Shown here piece after piece: positions 8,240 to 18,357 of a stretch of 46,754 nt of DNA (position 1 is its first letter; every line of letters starts with the position of its first letter). The position numbers and the translations under genes are program-made. The notes under the pieces were generated by a model. The model searched no databases. It was given only the letters and a program-made list of their open reading frames with translations, and was not told the origin of the DNA. The stretch spans positions 1-46,754 of the forward strand of contig NZ_JAOQMX010000037.1 of assembly GCF_025960985.1 (NCBI RefSeq), written 5' to 3'. This DNA is from Flavobacterium psychraerolatum. Its GTDB lineage: Bacteria > Bacteroidota > Bacteroidia > Flavobacteriales > Flavobacteriaceae.

Positions 8240-9877
8240 ATGAAATCAAAATATAAAATAATAAAACGCTTTACCGGTGCTTTTTTGGTATCGCTAGTAT
8301 CCATAGCATCATTTAATAGTTGTGAGCAATTTGACTTGAATGAAAATCCCGCTGAATCGCAATTCATTGTAGCTCCTTATACGACTATTAACGAAATGGA
8401 ATTGGCTGTTACAGGAATGTATGGTAAATTTAGAGATGCGGCCCAAAAGACAACTTTTTATGTAAGTGGTTGGGGTGGTGATGATATTACGACACATCCT
8501 TTGAGTAATAAGTCTGACTTTAGAGAGTATGATCAACGTAGTTTAACACCTTATAATACAAGAACCTTAGATACTTGGAGAAATGTATATGGTCTAATTC
8601 GTTCTGCCAATACAGTTTTGGAAAACACAGCTTCTTCAACTTTAGCCTCTACAGAGCAAGCTAGGAAAAACGTACTGTTGGGAGAAACGTATTTTTTAAG
8701 AGGAATTATGTTCCACCATTTAGTACGTGTTCACGGTAAAATAGTTATTAAATTGGATACTAAATTAAGTGAAAACCCAGTTTTGTCACCAACTGTTGAT
8801 GTGTACAAGCAAATTGAAAAAGATTTGCTTTTGGCGGAAACATTGTTACCAACCAAAACTACTGTTGGTTCGGCACGACCTAACAAAGGATCTGTTAGAG
8901 CAATGTTAGCTAGATTATATTTGGATTGGGCTGGATTTCCTGTAAAAGATGCTACTAAAAATGCTGTTGCTGCATCAAGTGCAAAAACAGTAATTGATAA
9001 CCAAACCTCTTTTGGATTCGGAATGGTAACTGATTTGAACTCTTTATGGAGTGAAGCGGGGCGAAACAATACAGAATCTGTATTTACAGTAGAGTTTTGT
9101 CAAGCTTGTGGACTTCAAAATACCAAATATGGTATGTTAGGAATTCCAGGAGATATTTTCGGATGGGGAGAGACTTTTGCTGAAGTCCGTTTTTATGAAG
9201 ATTTCGATAAAGGAACAAATTATACTAACTTTAATAGTTATAGAAAAAATGCGACTTATTACGAAACACTTCCTTTAGATGCTAACGGGAAACCAAGTGC
9301 TGCTGCGGTAACGGCACCAGTTTCTACTTGGAGTTGGAGAGAATCTAAGGATGTGCAAACACCAGTATTTAGAAAAGTGATTGGTCTATTATCTGAAGGT
9401 TCTGGAGTTAACTTTAATACCTCTAGAAGTGATTATTGGATGAGAATGTCTGAAGTGTATTTAATTTATGCAGAAGCATCTGGTGCTGCAGGAGGACTAG
9501 TATCCCCTGATGCTTGGGAAGCATTAAATAAAGTACGTCGTAGAGCAAACAATTTACCTATGAATACACCAGCTCCACTGATCGATTTAATTTCTGGAAA
9601 TATAGTTGATCTTGTCTTTACTGAACGTAAATGGGAGTTTGCGGGAGAATATGTACGTTGGAATGACCTAGTTCGTAAAGAAAAAGTATCAGAAGCTCTT
9701 GGTGGAACTGCTAGGAATCCGCAAGTAACCATTGGTACCAAATTTAATGCAGATGGAAGTAAATCGCCTATGGCATTGACTAAACCAGTTAATGTAATTT
9801 TAGGTTCGTTGGATAATACAAATTATTATGCACCAATTCCACAATCTGAAGTTGATTTATATCCTAGTTTGAAATAA
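8240..9877 (+). CDS. SusD/RagB-family surface lipoprotein (first pair)
   Basis: This 545-residue SusD-like binding protein partners the upstream SusC. The signal ends in lipobox SFNSC near residue 28, followed by EQFDLNENP. Helical TPR-like segments carry the typical NTVLEN...RGIMFHHLVRVHG and RAMLARLYLDWAG motifs, and the C-terminal RagB part has YLIYAEA and ERKWEFAGEYVRWNDLVRKE. The end, NTNYYAPIPQSEVDLYPSLK, is the usual closing motif. It acts as the hinged lid that captures the ligand over the transporter. A CQAC cysteine pair sits near residue 290. A terminator follows, so SusC-SusD form a two-gene operon. Confidence 0.95.
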   Translation: MKSKYKIIKRFTGAFLVSLVSIASFNSCEQFDLNENPAESQFIVAPYTTINEMELAVTGMYGKFRDAAQKTTFYVSGWGGDDITTHPLSNKSDFREYDQRSLTPYNTRTLDTWRNVYGLIRSANTVLENTASSTLASTEQARKNVLLGETYFLRGIMFHHLVRVHGKIVIKLDTKLSENPVLSPTVDVYKQIEKDLLLAETLLPTKTTVGSARPNKGSVRAMLARLYLDWAGFPVKDATKNAVAASSAKTVIDNQTSFGFGMVTDLNSLWSEAGRNNTESVFTVEFCQACGLQNTKYGMLGIPGDIFGWGETFAEVRFYEDFDKGTNYTNFNSYRKNATYYETLPLDANGKPSAAAVTAPVSTWSWRESKDVQTPVFRKVIGLLSEGSGVNFNTSRSDYWMRMSEVYLIYAEASGAAGGLVSPDAWEALNKVRRRANNLPMNTPAPLIDLISGNIVDLVFTERKWEFAGEYVRWNDLVRKEKVSEALGGTARNPQVTIGTKFNADGSKSPMALTKPVNVILGSLDNTNYYAPIPQSEVDLYPSLK

Positions 9878-9895
9878 GTAAGTTGGTTTATTTAA

Positions 9896-9942
9896 GAAAA
9901 ACGGTATTACCTCTTTTGGTAGTACCGTTTTTACGTTTTTTA
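9896..9942 (+). terminator. Terminator after the first susCD operon
   Basis: AAAACGGTATTACC pairs with GGTAGTACCGTTTT across a short loop (TCTTTT) with one G-T pair, followed by a T-rich tail. It separates susD from the FG-GAP lipoprotein gene. Confidence 0.85.
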
Positions 9943-10011
9943 TTTACATATCTCTCTTAATTATTGTATTTTTAAATACTTTTCAATAGCTAACCAATTT
10001 TTTTAAACCCT

Positions 10012-13000
10012 ATGTTCAAAACTATTTCATTCAGATACCTTTCTCTAGGTATTTTATTGTTTTCCTTTTTACATTCCTGCAAAAACAAAGACACCAATTC
10101 AGATGATGATGCGGTATTATTTACCACTATTACGCCAGAAGAATCGGGTATTGCTTTTGTAAACGAACTCAAAGAAGATCTTGATCTAAATTATTTTCAG
10201 TACAACTACATGTACATAGGCGGGGGTGTGGCTACTGCCGATTTTAATAATGATGGACTAATTGATTTGTTTTTTACGTCAAATACACACGACAACAAAT
10301 TATACCTGAACAAAGGTGACTTCAAGTTTGAAGACATAACCGCAAAAGTAGGAATTACCAAAAGGGCCGGTTTTGATGCAGGAGTAACAGTTGCAGATGT
10401 TAATAATGATGGTTTCATGGATATTTATATCACAAGAGGTGGTTGGGACGACTCTGATAATAAGTTTGCCAATATGTTGTACATCAACAACGGGAACATG
10501 ACTTTCACCGAAAAAGCACTAGAGTTCGGAATTGCAGATGCCAACCGCGGAATCAATTCTGTGTTTTTTGACTATGACAATGACAATGATTTGGATTTAT
10601 TTGTATCGAATACACCCGATATGACTAGCAAACCAGAGTTGGGAGATTTCAAGAGCTTGAAAACAAATCCAAATACGATTACCAAAAAAGGAAGTGACCG
10701 CTTGTATGAAAACGATGGGAAAGGACATTTTACAGATGTTTCTATAAAAGCCGGAATTGGGCCAGATACAGGATTCGGACTCAACCCAACAATTGGAGAT
10801 TTGAACAATGATGGCTATTTGGATATCTATGTATGCAACGATTTTAATATTCCCGATTTTGTTTATCTCAATAACAAAAACGGAACGTTTACCGACCAGC
10901 GTGAGGCTGTAGTTAAGCATATGTCTTTCAATAGTATGGGAGGCGATATTGCCGATATCAACAATGATGGTTATTTGGATATCATGACGTTGGATATGAA
11001 TCCCGAAGATTACATTCGATCCAAAACCACGATGGGAATGACCTCTAAAGAAAATTTCGATCAAATGGTTGACGAAGGGTACCACCACCAATACATGCAC
11101 AATATGTTGCAACTGAATAATGGTAACGGAACTTTTAGCGAAATCAGTAAAATGGCTGGAATCGCCAATACCGATTGGAGCTGGTCTATTTTGTCAGCCG
11201 ATTTTGATCTGGATGGGTTCAATGATGTTTATGTGACCAATGGCGTTTATAGAGATGTAATTGACAAGGATAAGAACAATGAAATTTTAGCCATTTTAAG
11301 AGCTAATAATCGAAAACCAACCAAAGAAGATTTCTTGGGCTTTGCACAAATGTTGCCACAGCAAAAATTGACTAATTATTTTTATCGAAATAAAGGAGAT
11401 TTAACTTTTGAAGATACTTCGAAAAAATGGAGTACAGGAACCAATACTTTTTCGAATGGTGCTGCTTATGCCGATTTGGACAACGATGGAGATTTAGATT
11501 TAGTTGTTAATAATATCAATGAAGCTGCGACTTTACTGAAAAATAATTCGAGAGAATTGGATAAAGGGGAGTTTTTAGAAATTAATTTCAAAGGACCTGC
11601 AACCAATCCTTTTGGGGTTGGAACAACTGTAAATTTAGTCTTGAAATCTGGTGAAAAACAAACCCGTCAATTAATTAATACCAAAGGATTTTTGTCTGCA
11701 GTTTCCAATCAATTGCATTTTGGTTTTAAGAAAGAGGAAACGATTGATTATCTTGAAGTTATTTGGTCTGACGGTAAAAAGCAAATTATCAAAGCACCAA
11801 AAAACAATCAGCAATTGATTGTGAAGTATCAAGATGCTGTTGCAGGAAAGACCAAAGCTGTCGCGGGCGCTATTTTATTCGAAAAAATGCCTTTTAGCTA
11901 CAAGCATACTGATCCAAAAACAAATGATTACAAAGATCAAATTTTGTTGCCACATAAATTGTCGCAGACAGGTCCTGCAGTAGCCAAAGCGGATGTCAAC
12001 AAAGACGGAATCGAAGATGTCTACCTAGGAGGCGGTCACGGTCAAGCTGGGCAATTGCTTTTGGTCACAAGTGCGGGCGGATTTTCGGCTCTTAACGTTG
12101 CAGATTTTAATAACGACAAGCAATTTGAAGATGTAGGCGCATGTTTTTTTGACGCTGATAATGATGGCGATCAAGATTTATATGTTGTGAGTGGGAGTTA
12201 TGAATTTGATAAAACACCCAAATTGCTGCAAGATCGTTTGTACCTGAACGACGGGAAAGGACAGTTCAAACGCGCTGTCAAAAATTTGCCTGAACTGTTT
12301 TCTGCAGGCTCAGTAGTGGTTGCCGCTGATTATGACAATGATGGTGATTTGGATTTGTTTGTAGGTGGGAGAGTGGTTCCAAATAAATATCCTTATGCAC
12401 CTAATAGTTATTTATTAATTAATAATAAAGGTGTCTTCACAAATGAAACACCAACCAAAGCAGGTACTTTGCAAACAATCGGCATGGTGACTGATGCGGT
12501 TTGGTTTGATATTAATAATGACAAAAAACTAGATTTGGTAGTTTGTGGTGAATGGATGGGGATAGAAGTGTTCCTGAACAAAGGCGGATTCTTAGTGCCG
12601 ACCAACGATTACAAAGCACTAGCCGATAGCAAAGGTTGGTGGAATAAACTGCTAGTAGCGGATGTTGATGATGATGGCGACCTTGATTTGGTTGCAGGGA
12701 ATTTGGGACTGAATTATAAATTTCATGCCACTCCCAAAAAGCCATTCCATGTGTACACGCATGACTTTGATTATGATGGCGTAGAGGATATTTTTCTAGC
12801 CAATGAGTACAATAACACCCAAGTACCCGTGCGCGGAAAAGGCTGTACGGCTCAGCAAATGCCACATTTGAAAAATAAAATAACGAGCTACAAAAACTTT
12901 GCAGACGCAGATTTAAAAGGAATCGTAGGGGAGAGTATTAATTCGGCTTTGCATTATACGGTAAACGAATTCAGATCTGGAATTTTCATAAATAATGGCG

Positions 13001-13344
13001 CAGAAAATTTTGTTTTTGAACCCTTTTTGAATGAAGTGCAAACGGCTCCAATCAACAGTATTATTTATGATGACTTTGATGGTGATGGAAAAAAAGATTT
13101 AGTGATGGCAGGGAATAATTACCAGTCTGAAATTGAAACTACCCGATCAGATGCTGGTTTGGGCTACTTTTTGAAGAAAAACGCAAAGAATAAATTTAGT
13201 TATGTTTCGAATAAAACATCTGGGTTTTTTGCAGACAAGGACGTGAGAAATTGTATCGAAATAAAAAACAGCGGTAATAAATATATTTTGGTTGTAAATA
13301 ATAACAATACGCACGATTTATTTAAAGTTGTATCTAAAAAATAA
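10012..13344 (+). CDS. FG-GAP/VCBS-repeat lipoprotein with central ASPIC/UnbV domain (CRTAC1-like)
   Basis: This 1110-residue exported lipoprotein has lipobox SFLHSC near residue 23, followed by KNKD. It contains 14 calcium-loop motifs of the type DxNxDGxxD, such as ADFNNDGLIDLFF and ADYDNDGDLDLFV. Seven lie before and seven after a central ASPIC/UnbV domain (about residues 521-606: GVGTTVNLVLKSGEKQTR, then LHFGFKKEETIDYLEVIWSDG). Integrin-like FG-GAP repeats form beta-propellers, so two seven-bladed propellers are plausible. It sits between two SusCD pairs but is bounded by terminators. It may be a surface-bound ligand-binding or scaffold protein of this uptake locus. No catalytic motif is recognised. 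Confidence 0.9.
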   Translation: MFKTISFRYLSLGILLFSFLHSCKNKDTNSDDDAVLFTTITPEESGIAFVNELKEDLDLNYFQYNYMYIGGGVATADFNNDGLIDLFFTSNTHDNKLYLNKGDFKFEDITAKVGITKRAGFDAGVTVADVNNDGFMDIYITRGGWDDSDNKFANMLYINNGNMTFTEKALEFGIADANRGINSVFFDYDNDNDLDLFVSNTPDMTSKPELGDFKSLKTNPNTITKKGSDRLYENDGKGHFTDVSIKAGIGPDTGFGLNPTIGDLNNDGYLDIYVCNDFNIPDFVYLNNKNGTFTDQREAVVKHMSFNSMGGDIADINNDGYLDIMTLDMNPEDYIRSKTTMGMTSKENFDQMVDEGYHHQYMHNMLQLNNGNGTFSEISKMAGIANTDWSWSILSADFDLDGFNDVYVTNGVYRDVIDKDKNNEILAILRANNRKPTKEDFLGFAQMLPQQKLTNYFYRNKGDLTFEDTSKKWSTGTNTFSNGAAYADLDNDGDLDLVVNNINEAATLLKNNSRELDKGEFLEINFKGPATNPFGVGTTVNLVLKSGEKQTRQLINTKGFLSAVSNQLHFGFKKEETIDYLEVIWSDGKKQIIKAPKNNQQLIVKYQDAVAGKTKAVAGAILFEKMPFSYKHTDPKTNDYKDQILLPHKLSQTGPAVAKADVNKDGIEDVYLGGGHGQAGQLLLVTSAGGFSALNVADFNNDKQFEDVGACFFDADNDGDQDLYVVSGSYEFDKTPKLLQDRLYLNDGKGQFKRAVKNLPELFSAGSVVVAADYDNDGDLDLFVGGRVVPNKYPYAPNSYLLINNKGVFTNETPTKAGTLQTIGMVTDAVWFDINNDKKLDLVVCGEWMGIEVFLNKGGFLVPTNDYKALADSKGWWNKLLVADVDDDGDLDLVAGNLGLNYKFHATPKKPFHVYTHDFDYDGVEDIFLANEYNNTQVPVRGKGCTAQQMPHLKNKITSYKNFADADLKGIVGESINSALHYTVNEFRSGIFINNGAENFVFEPFLNEVQTAPINSIIYDDFDGDGKKDLVMAGNNYQSEIETTRSDAGLGYFLKKNAKNKFSYVSNKTSGFFADKDVRNCIEIKNSGNKYILVVNNNNTHDLFKVVSKK

Positions 13345-13364
13345 ATTACATTTACTTTCAAATC

Positions 13365-13406
13365 AAAAGCTTCAAAAACTGTAAAAAGATTTTGAAGCTT
13401 TTTTTT
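13365..13406 (+). terminator. Terminator after the FG-GAP lipoprotein gene
   Basis: AAAAGCTTCAAAA (13365-13377) pairs perfectly with TTTTGAAGCTTTT (13390-13402), with a 12-nt loop and more T residues after it. Confidence 0.9.
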
Positions 13407-13452
13407 AGACCAAACCAAAAAAATTAACCAACCCCTTTTTCATTCGTATAAA

Positions 13453-16400
13453 ATGAAAGCATTCCAATCCATTTTAGATCCTCGATCTATGTTCGTTCTT
13501 GTTCTTTTTTGTCTCTTTAGTAGCACTATAGTTGTTTTTGCACAAGGAAATGTCATTAAAGGAAGTATAACAAACAAGGAAAATACACCCTTAGAGTCTG
13601 TTTTAATCACTGTTGTCGGGACCAAAGATGCTGCTTTGACCAACAGTAACGGAATTTTTTCTATTCGAACAAAACCTTCCTTCCCATTGCGATTAAAAAT
13701 TCATTTGGAAGGCTATACCACCAAAGAAGTTGCTTTGAAGTCGGCTGATTTTGTTACAATTTTACTCGAAAGCAATAACAATTCACTTGATGAGGTTGTA
13801 GTTTCGAGTGGGTATATCGTCCAAAAGAAAACAGAAATTTCAGGTGCTGTAGCGTCTATTTCGGCCAAACAAATTCAGAATAGACCCACTACTAGTTTTG
13901 ACCAATTGCTAGGAGGGCAAGCCACAGGTATTGATGTTTTGCAATCAAGTGGTGTGCTCAATTCTACTCCCGTAATGCGCATACGAGGACTGAATACCAT
14001 TACTTCAGGACTTTTTCCACTTGTTGTGGTTGATGGGGTTAGTGTTTTTGTGGGTTCGATAGGAGGGATGACAGGAAACAATCCGCTGTCAGACATTAAT
14101 CCAAATGATATTCAGACTATTGATGTTTTAAAAGATGCTTCGGCATCGGCGATATATGGTTCACGAGCAGCAAATGGTGTAATTGTAATCACGACTAAAA
14201 AAGGAAAAATTGGTAAAACAAAATTCAACTACGACTCTTGGTACAGCGTGAATAAACCGTATAATTTGCCCAAATTATTAGGAGCGGAAGATTATGTGAT
14301 GATCAAAAACGAAGCCTTGGTCAATGCTGGAAAAGCGCCAGGTTACTTCTTGTCTTACAATCCAGATGGTAGTCTAGTAGATACCAATTGGTACGATGTG
14401 GCGTATAGACCCGGTTTTTCAAACAATCACAATTTGAATATTTCGGGAGCCAATGAAACTACCGACTATTATTTTTCGGTAGGGTATAGCAATCAAAATA
14501 GTTTTATTCGAAACAATAGCTTTGAACGCTATGCTTCCCGATTAAACATCAACCACAAAGTAAATCAGTATTTGAAGGTTGGAGCTACCTTATCTTATAG
14601 CAACGGATTGAACAAGAGCCCAAATACAGGTGCCATTGCTAGTAACACAAGCTCGTCATCTGCCTACAATACCGAGTACATTACCAATGAACCAATCGGG
14701 CGTATGACCTATGTGTTACCACCAAACGTTCCGGTCTATGCTCCTGATGGATCGTACAGTATTCAAAATAAGACTAGTGTAGGTTATGGAGCTAATATTC
14801 CGGCTGTGATTGGGACTATTAACGCTTACAATTTGGCGATGGTACAGAATTTAGACACCAATTCATCACAAAATAACGCACTGCTTGGTAATGTATATGC
14901 CGAAATAGCGCTATCGGAAAATTTAAAATTCAAATCCAGTTATGGTCTGAACAATTTGCAGGTGACCAACAGCTCATTTCTGAATCCACTTCATGGGGGT
15001 GGTGCTTCATCAAATGGTGTGGCGACCAACGTCGAAACAAAATACCTTCGAAAGGATTGGATCAATACCTTGACGTATACCAAAGATTTTTCGAACAAAA
15101 ATCATATCAGTATTTTAGCAGGTCAGGAGCAAATTAAAACCTCGACCAACAGTTGGGGAGCATCACAAAGTAATATCACCGATCCATCATACACCAATTT
15201 TCAAGGCGGTTATACCAACATTTCGCCAATAGGAAACAGTTTTGGAGAAAACGGATTAGCTTCTTATTTTTCGAATGTAAATTACAATTTCGATAAACGT
15301 TATTTTGTAAGTATCAATGCCCGTAGAGACGGACTTTCTGCGCTGGCAGACGGCAATAAATACGGCAATTTTGGAAGTGGGTCTGTAAGTTGGGCCTTGA
15401 GTCAAGAGCGATTTTATCAGCAATTAAGAATTAGTAAGCTTATCAATTCCTTGAAATTTCGTGCTAGTTATGGCGTCGTGGGGAATAGCGAAATCGGCGA
15501 TTATCCTGCTAGCGGAACCTACAGTTCGAGTACGTATGCGGGAACGCCAACGCTCGGGTATTCGCAAACAGCCAACCCCAATTTAAAATGGGAAACTAGT
15601 AGTAAATTGGACCTAGGACTGAACTTTGCAATTCTAGACAATCGTGTGACATTCGAATTTGATTATTATAAAAACACCATCAAAGATTTAATTCTAAAAG
15701 CACCTCAGGCTTTATCAGCAGGAATTCCGAACAATTATATCAATGCCAATATTGGTGGAATGTACAACAAAGGAATCGAGTTGGGCATCAATGCTTTGGT
15801 TTTGAAGGGATCTGATTTTACATGGAATGCCTCTTTGAACCTTTCGACCTTAAAAAACGAAGTAACATCACTCGCTACAGATGTGTTTGTTCCTAGTGTT
15901 TTTGGAGTACAAAACATGACTCGTGTAGGTTATTCTGTGGGGTCCATTTTTGCTGTTCCAACCAAAGGAGTTAATCCAAACAACGGTCAAATGGTCTTTA
16001 TCAATAGCAAAGGACAAGAAGTGCAATACAATCATATAGGTTCGCCAAAATGGACTTTTCTTGACGGTACGGCAGCTCCAGCAATTGATAATTATACCGA
16101 TGGTGTGATTCAGGGGCCTTCATTACCTAAAGTTTTTGGTGGATTGAACAACAGTTTTGCGTACAAAAATTTTGACATGACTCTTAATTTTACTTTTGTA
16201 TCGGGTAGTAAATTGTACAATGGTACGAGAGCGACGAACTCTGATCAGCGCTATTTTAATAATGGTGAATTCATCAAAAACCGTTGGACAACACCTGGCC
16301 AAATCACCGATATTCAAAAACTATATTATGGTGACAATGTTTCGGCAGGATTCTCTTTTACAACCACGTCAAAAGTGGAAGATGGTTCGTATATAAAACT

Positions 16401-16629
16401 GAAAAACATTTCAGTAGGATACCATCTTCCGATTCAGAAAACGTTTTTGCGTGACCATCTTTCGAGTACCTACTTGTATGTGCAAGCTGGTAATGTGTAT
16501 ACTTGGACCAAATACCGTGGGTCTGACCCAGAGGTTTCTATCAACGGAAACTCGATCAATTCGGGAAAAGATCAAAATGTTCCTCCCAATGCACAAACAA
16601 TCACTTTTGGTATCAACGTCGGATTTTAA
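13453..16629 (+). CDS. SusC/RagA-family TonB-linked outer-membrane transporter (second pair)
   Basis: This 1058-residue SusC paralogue has a signal peptide ending near VVFAQ (about residue 31) and a carboxypeptidase-regulatory-like domain at about 32-110. The motif NSLDEVVVSSGYIVQKKTE lies near 111-130. The plug includes RPTTSFDQLLGGQATGIDVL and TIDVLKDASASAIYGSRAANG, and the barrel ends in TITFGINVGF. It differs clearly from the first SusC in the DEVVV motif (SSGY instead of IGYG) and in the plug, so it is not a recent duplicate. The paired susD begins 22 bp downstream. No regulatory gene or enzyme accompanies the pair, so the substrate cannot be inferred. Confidence 0.95.
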   Translation: MKAFQSILDPRSMFVLVLFCLFSSTIVVFAQGNVIKGSITNKENTPLESVLITVVGTKDAALTNSNGIFSIRTKPSFPLRLKIHLEGYTTKEVALKSADFVTILLESNNNSLDEVVVSSGYIVQKKTEISGAVASISAKQIQNRPTTSFDQLLGGQATGIDVLQSSGVLNSTPVMRIRGLNTITSGLFPLVVVDGVSVFVGSIGGMTGNNPLSDINPNDIQTIDVLKDASASAIYGSRAANGVIVITTKKGKIGKTKFNYDSWYSVNKPYNLPKLLGAEDYVMIKNEALVNAGKAPGYFLSYNPDGSLVDTNWYDVAYRPGFSNNHNLNISGANETTDYYFSVGYSNQNSFIRNNSFERYASRLNINHKVNQYLKVGATLSYSNGLNKSPNTGAIASNTSSSSAYNTEYITNEPIGRMTYVLPPNVPVYAPDGSYSIQNKTSVGYGANIPAVIGTINAYNLAMVQNLDTNSSQNNALLGNVYAEIALSENLKFKSSYGLNNLQVTNSSFLNPLHGGGASSNGVATNVETKYLRKDWINTLTYTKDFSNKNHISILAGQEQIKTSTNSWGASQSNITDPSYTNFQGGYTNISPIGNSFGENGLASYFSNVNYNFDKRYFVSINARRDGLSALADGNKYGNFGSGSVSWALSQERFYQQLRISKLINSLKFRASYGVVGNSEIGDYPASGTYSSSTYAGTPTLGYSQTANPNLKWETSSKLDLGLNFAILDNRVTFEFDYYKNTIKDLILKAPQALSAGIPNNYINANIGGMYNKGIELGINALVLKGSDFTWNASLNLSTLKNEVTSLATDVFVPSVFGVQNMTRVGYSVGSIFAVPTKGVNPNNGQMVFINSKGQEVQYNHIGSPKWTFLDGTAAPAIDNYTDGVIQGPSLPKVFGGLNNSFAYKNFDMTLNFTFVSGSKLYNGTRATNSDQRYFNNGEFIKNRWTTPGQITDIQKLYYGDNVSAGFSFTTTSKVEDGSYIKLKNISVGYHLPIQKTFLRDHLSSTYLYVQAGNVYTWTKYRGSDPEVSINGNSINSGKDQNVPPNAQTITFGINVGF

Positions 16630-16651
16630 CGACCTTATTTAGCATAATATA

Positions 16652-18106
16652 ATGAAAAAATTCATCCTATCTAGCCTAGCAGTACTGCTTATTTTTGCGG
16701 TATCCAGTTGCGAAAAAGACCTTTTGGACACAACACCCAAAACCAGTATTCCGGAAGCCGATGCCTACAGCACGCCAGGAAAAATGGCAGCTCAAGTAAA
16801 TTATTTGTACAAGCTGCTTCAAAATCAAAGTTTGTATGGCGGTCGTTTTATTGTTTTTAACGAACAAAGAGCAGACGAATTTGGTCAAAGCGACGGAAAT
16901 GCCGCAGCAGGATCAGCGGTCTGGAATCAAAACGTAGCCTCGACCAATGATTTTGTAAATAATGTTTGGTCGGTTTGCTACACAGCGATCAATGCGTCCA
17001 ATATTTTGATAGACAAGCTGAATACTACAACCGTACTGAGCGATGAAGTAGCCAAAAATTATCGTGCCGAAGCGCAATTTGTGCGTGCGTTGTGCTACCT
17101 AAGTCTTGTACAAACGTATGCCAAGCCTTACGCACTCGACAAAAACGGACTAGGTGTTCCCTTGCGTCTAACACCTATAACGACCGCCGGCAACAATGAT
17201 TTGGCTCGTTCCAGCATCGATGCGATATACAAGCAAATCATAACAGACTTAGACCAAGCCGAAACCAATTTGCCAGTCAATTACAGCAGCAGTTTGCTAA
17301 ATGTGTCGAGAGCCAAAAAAAGCACTGCAATAGCTCTTAAGACAAGAGTCTATTTGATACAACAAAACTATGACAAAGTAATCGAGGAGGCGCAGAAAAT
17401 AGTTTCATTGACTGCGCCCTACCAATACAGTTCAGGCAGTTTAACACATCAGTTAGAACCTAATTTCACGGCTATTTTTACCGGCAGTTACACGGGTAAT
17501 GAAGCACTGTTTTCTATTCCGTTTGCCAACAGTACTACTGAAACACCGGCTTCTCAAAGTAGCTTGGCTTTTAATTATGTGGGGCAACCTATCATTGTTT
17601 TGGCTACAGACGGCATCGCTAAAGATCCTGCACTCAACACCACAGCCGATGCTCGCGCAACGCTAATTGCAACTAATAGCGCCAACCAAAAATTACTCAA
17701 GAAATTCAATATTACCACGGCGCCCTTCCGCGACTACGTACCCGTATTACGCTATGCCGAGGTTTTGCTCAATTATGCCGAAGCAAAAGCCAAAAACAAC
17801 GATTTGACCACCGCTATAAATTTACTCAAAGCCGTTCGCAATCGTTCCAATCCTAGTTACGTTTTTCCGTCTAGTGCCACAGATATCCAAACTGCTTTGA
17901 TCGCCACCATTTTGAACGAAAGACGTATTGAGTTCCTTGGCGAAGGTATTCGATTAATGGACTTACAGCGCAACCTCCTGACGATTCCATCAAAAAAAGG
18001 CGCCATCGGAACCGCTCCTTTAGTCCTGATTACTAGTAGCAATTACATTTGGCCTATCCCGAGTGGTGAAATCGCCACCAATAAATTAATAGTTCCAAAT
18101 CCGTAA
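16652..18106 (+). CDS. SusD/RagB-family surface lipoprotein (second pair)
   Basis: This 484-residue SusD-like lipoprotein has lipobox FAVSSC near residue 20, followed by EKDLLDTTPKT, a common SusD start. Helical repeats include RAEAQFVRALCYLSLVQTYA, and the C-terminal RagB motifs are LRYAEVLLNYAEAKAK and NERRIEFLGEGIRLMDLQR. It ends in YIWPIPSGEIATNKLIVPNP. It is the lid partner of the SusC gene 22 bp upstream. Codons here use more C and G in third positions than in the first SusD. A repeat element with a terminator-like hairpin begins 20 bp after the stop. Confidence 0.95.
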   Translation: MKKFILSSLAVLLIFAVSSCEKDLLDTTPKTSIPEADAYSTPGKMAAQVNYLYKLLQNQSLYGGRFIVFNEQRADEFGQSDGNAAAGSAVWNQNVASTNDFVNNVWSVCYTAINASNILIDKLNTTTVLSDEVAKNYRAEAQFVRALCYLSLVQTYAKPYALDKNGLGVPLRLTPITTAGNNDLARSSIDAIYKQIITDLDQAETNLPVNYSSSLLNVSRAKKSTAIALKTRVYLIQQNYDKVIEEAQKIVSLTAPYQYSSGSLTHQLEPNFTAIFTGSYTGNEALFSIPFANSTTETPASQSSLAFNYVGQPIIVLATDGIAKDPALNTTADARATLIATNSANQKLLKKFNITTAPFRDYVPVLRYAEVLLNYAEAKAKNNDLTTAINLLKAVRNRSNPSYVFPSSATDIQTALIATILNERRIEFLGEGIRLMDLQRNLLTIPSKKGAIGTAPLVLITSSNYIWPIPSGEIATNKLIVPNP

Positions 18107-18125
18107 CAAATATGTTCAATAATTT

Positions 18126-18267
18126 GGGCGTTCCACCAAAAAATAAGGGCCATGCCGTTTGCGCGTAGCCCTTATTTTTTTGGTGGCGGGCTATTCGTTG
18201 CAAGTCCTCAACAAGTACCGCTATCGCTACACTTGTTTGTGGGCTTTTCACTGCTATCCCTAACGCA
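18126..18267 (-). repeat. Dispersed two-hairpin repeat, copy A
   Basis: The element reads from GCGTTAGGGATAGCAG to GAACGCCC on the minus strand. Its outer hairpin is very strong: CCACCAAAAAATAAGGGC pairs with GCCCTTATTTTTTTGGTGG around 18133-18186, and it may also terminate susD transcription. Copy C (27091-27245) is a close relative in the same orientation. Copies B and D share the same ends (GCGTGAGGGAT...CACGCCC) but have shorter hairpins. With the flank to 18409 this fills the gap before the HrgA-like gene; no gene lies in it. Confidence 0.75.
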
Positions 18268-18349
18268 AGTCATAGAGAACGTTTTTTAGAAAGACAGAAA
18301 AATCATTGTTAATTGCTTTTTTAATGAGATAGAAACGTATGATATTGTG

Positions 18350-18357
18350 TATATTTG
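18350..18357 (+). promoter_or_regulatory. -7 box and shared block upstream of the HrgA-like gene
   Basis: TATATTTG matches TAnnTTTG and is followed by GTAGTTAT. Nearly the same block (TATATTTA, then CTAGTTAT) lies at 27336 ahead of the caspase gene. In both places an AAAGACAGAAAAA string occurs between the repeat and the block. Confidence 0.5.

Noticed and set aside
10206..11112. Antisense frames under the FG-GAP gene
   Set aside because: They are shadows produced by the repeated Asp/Asn codons of the calcium loops.
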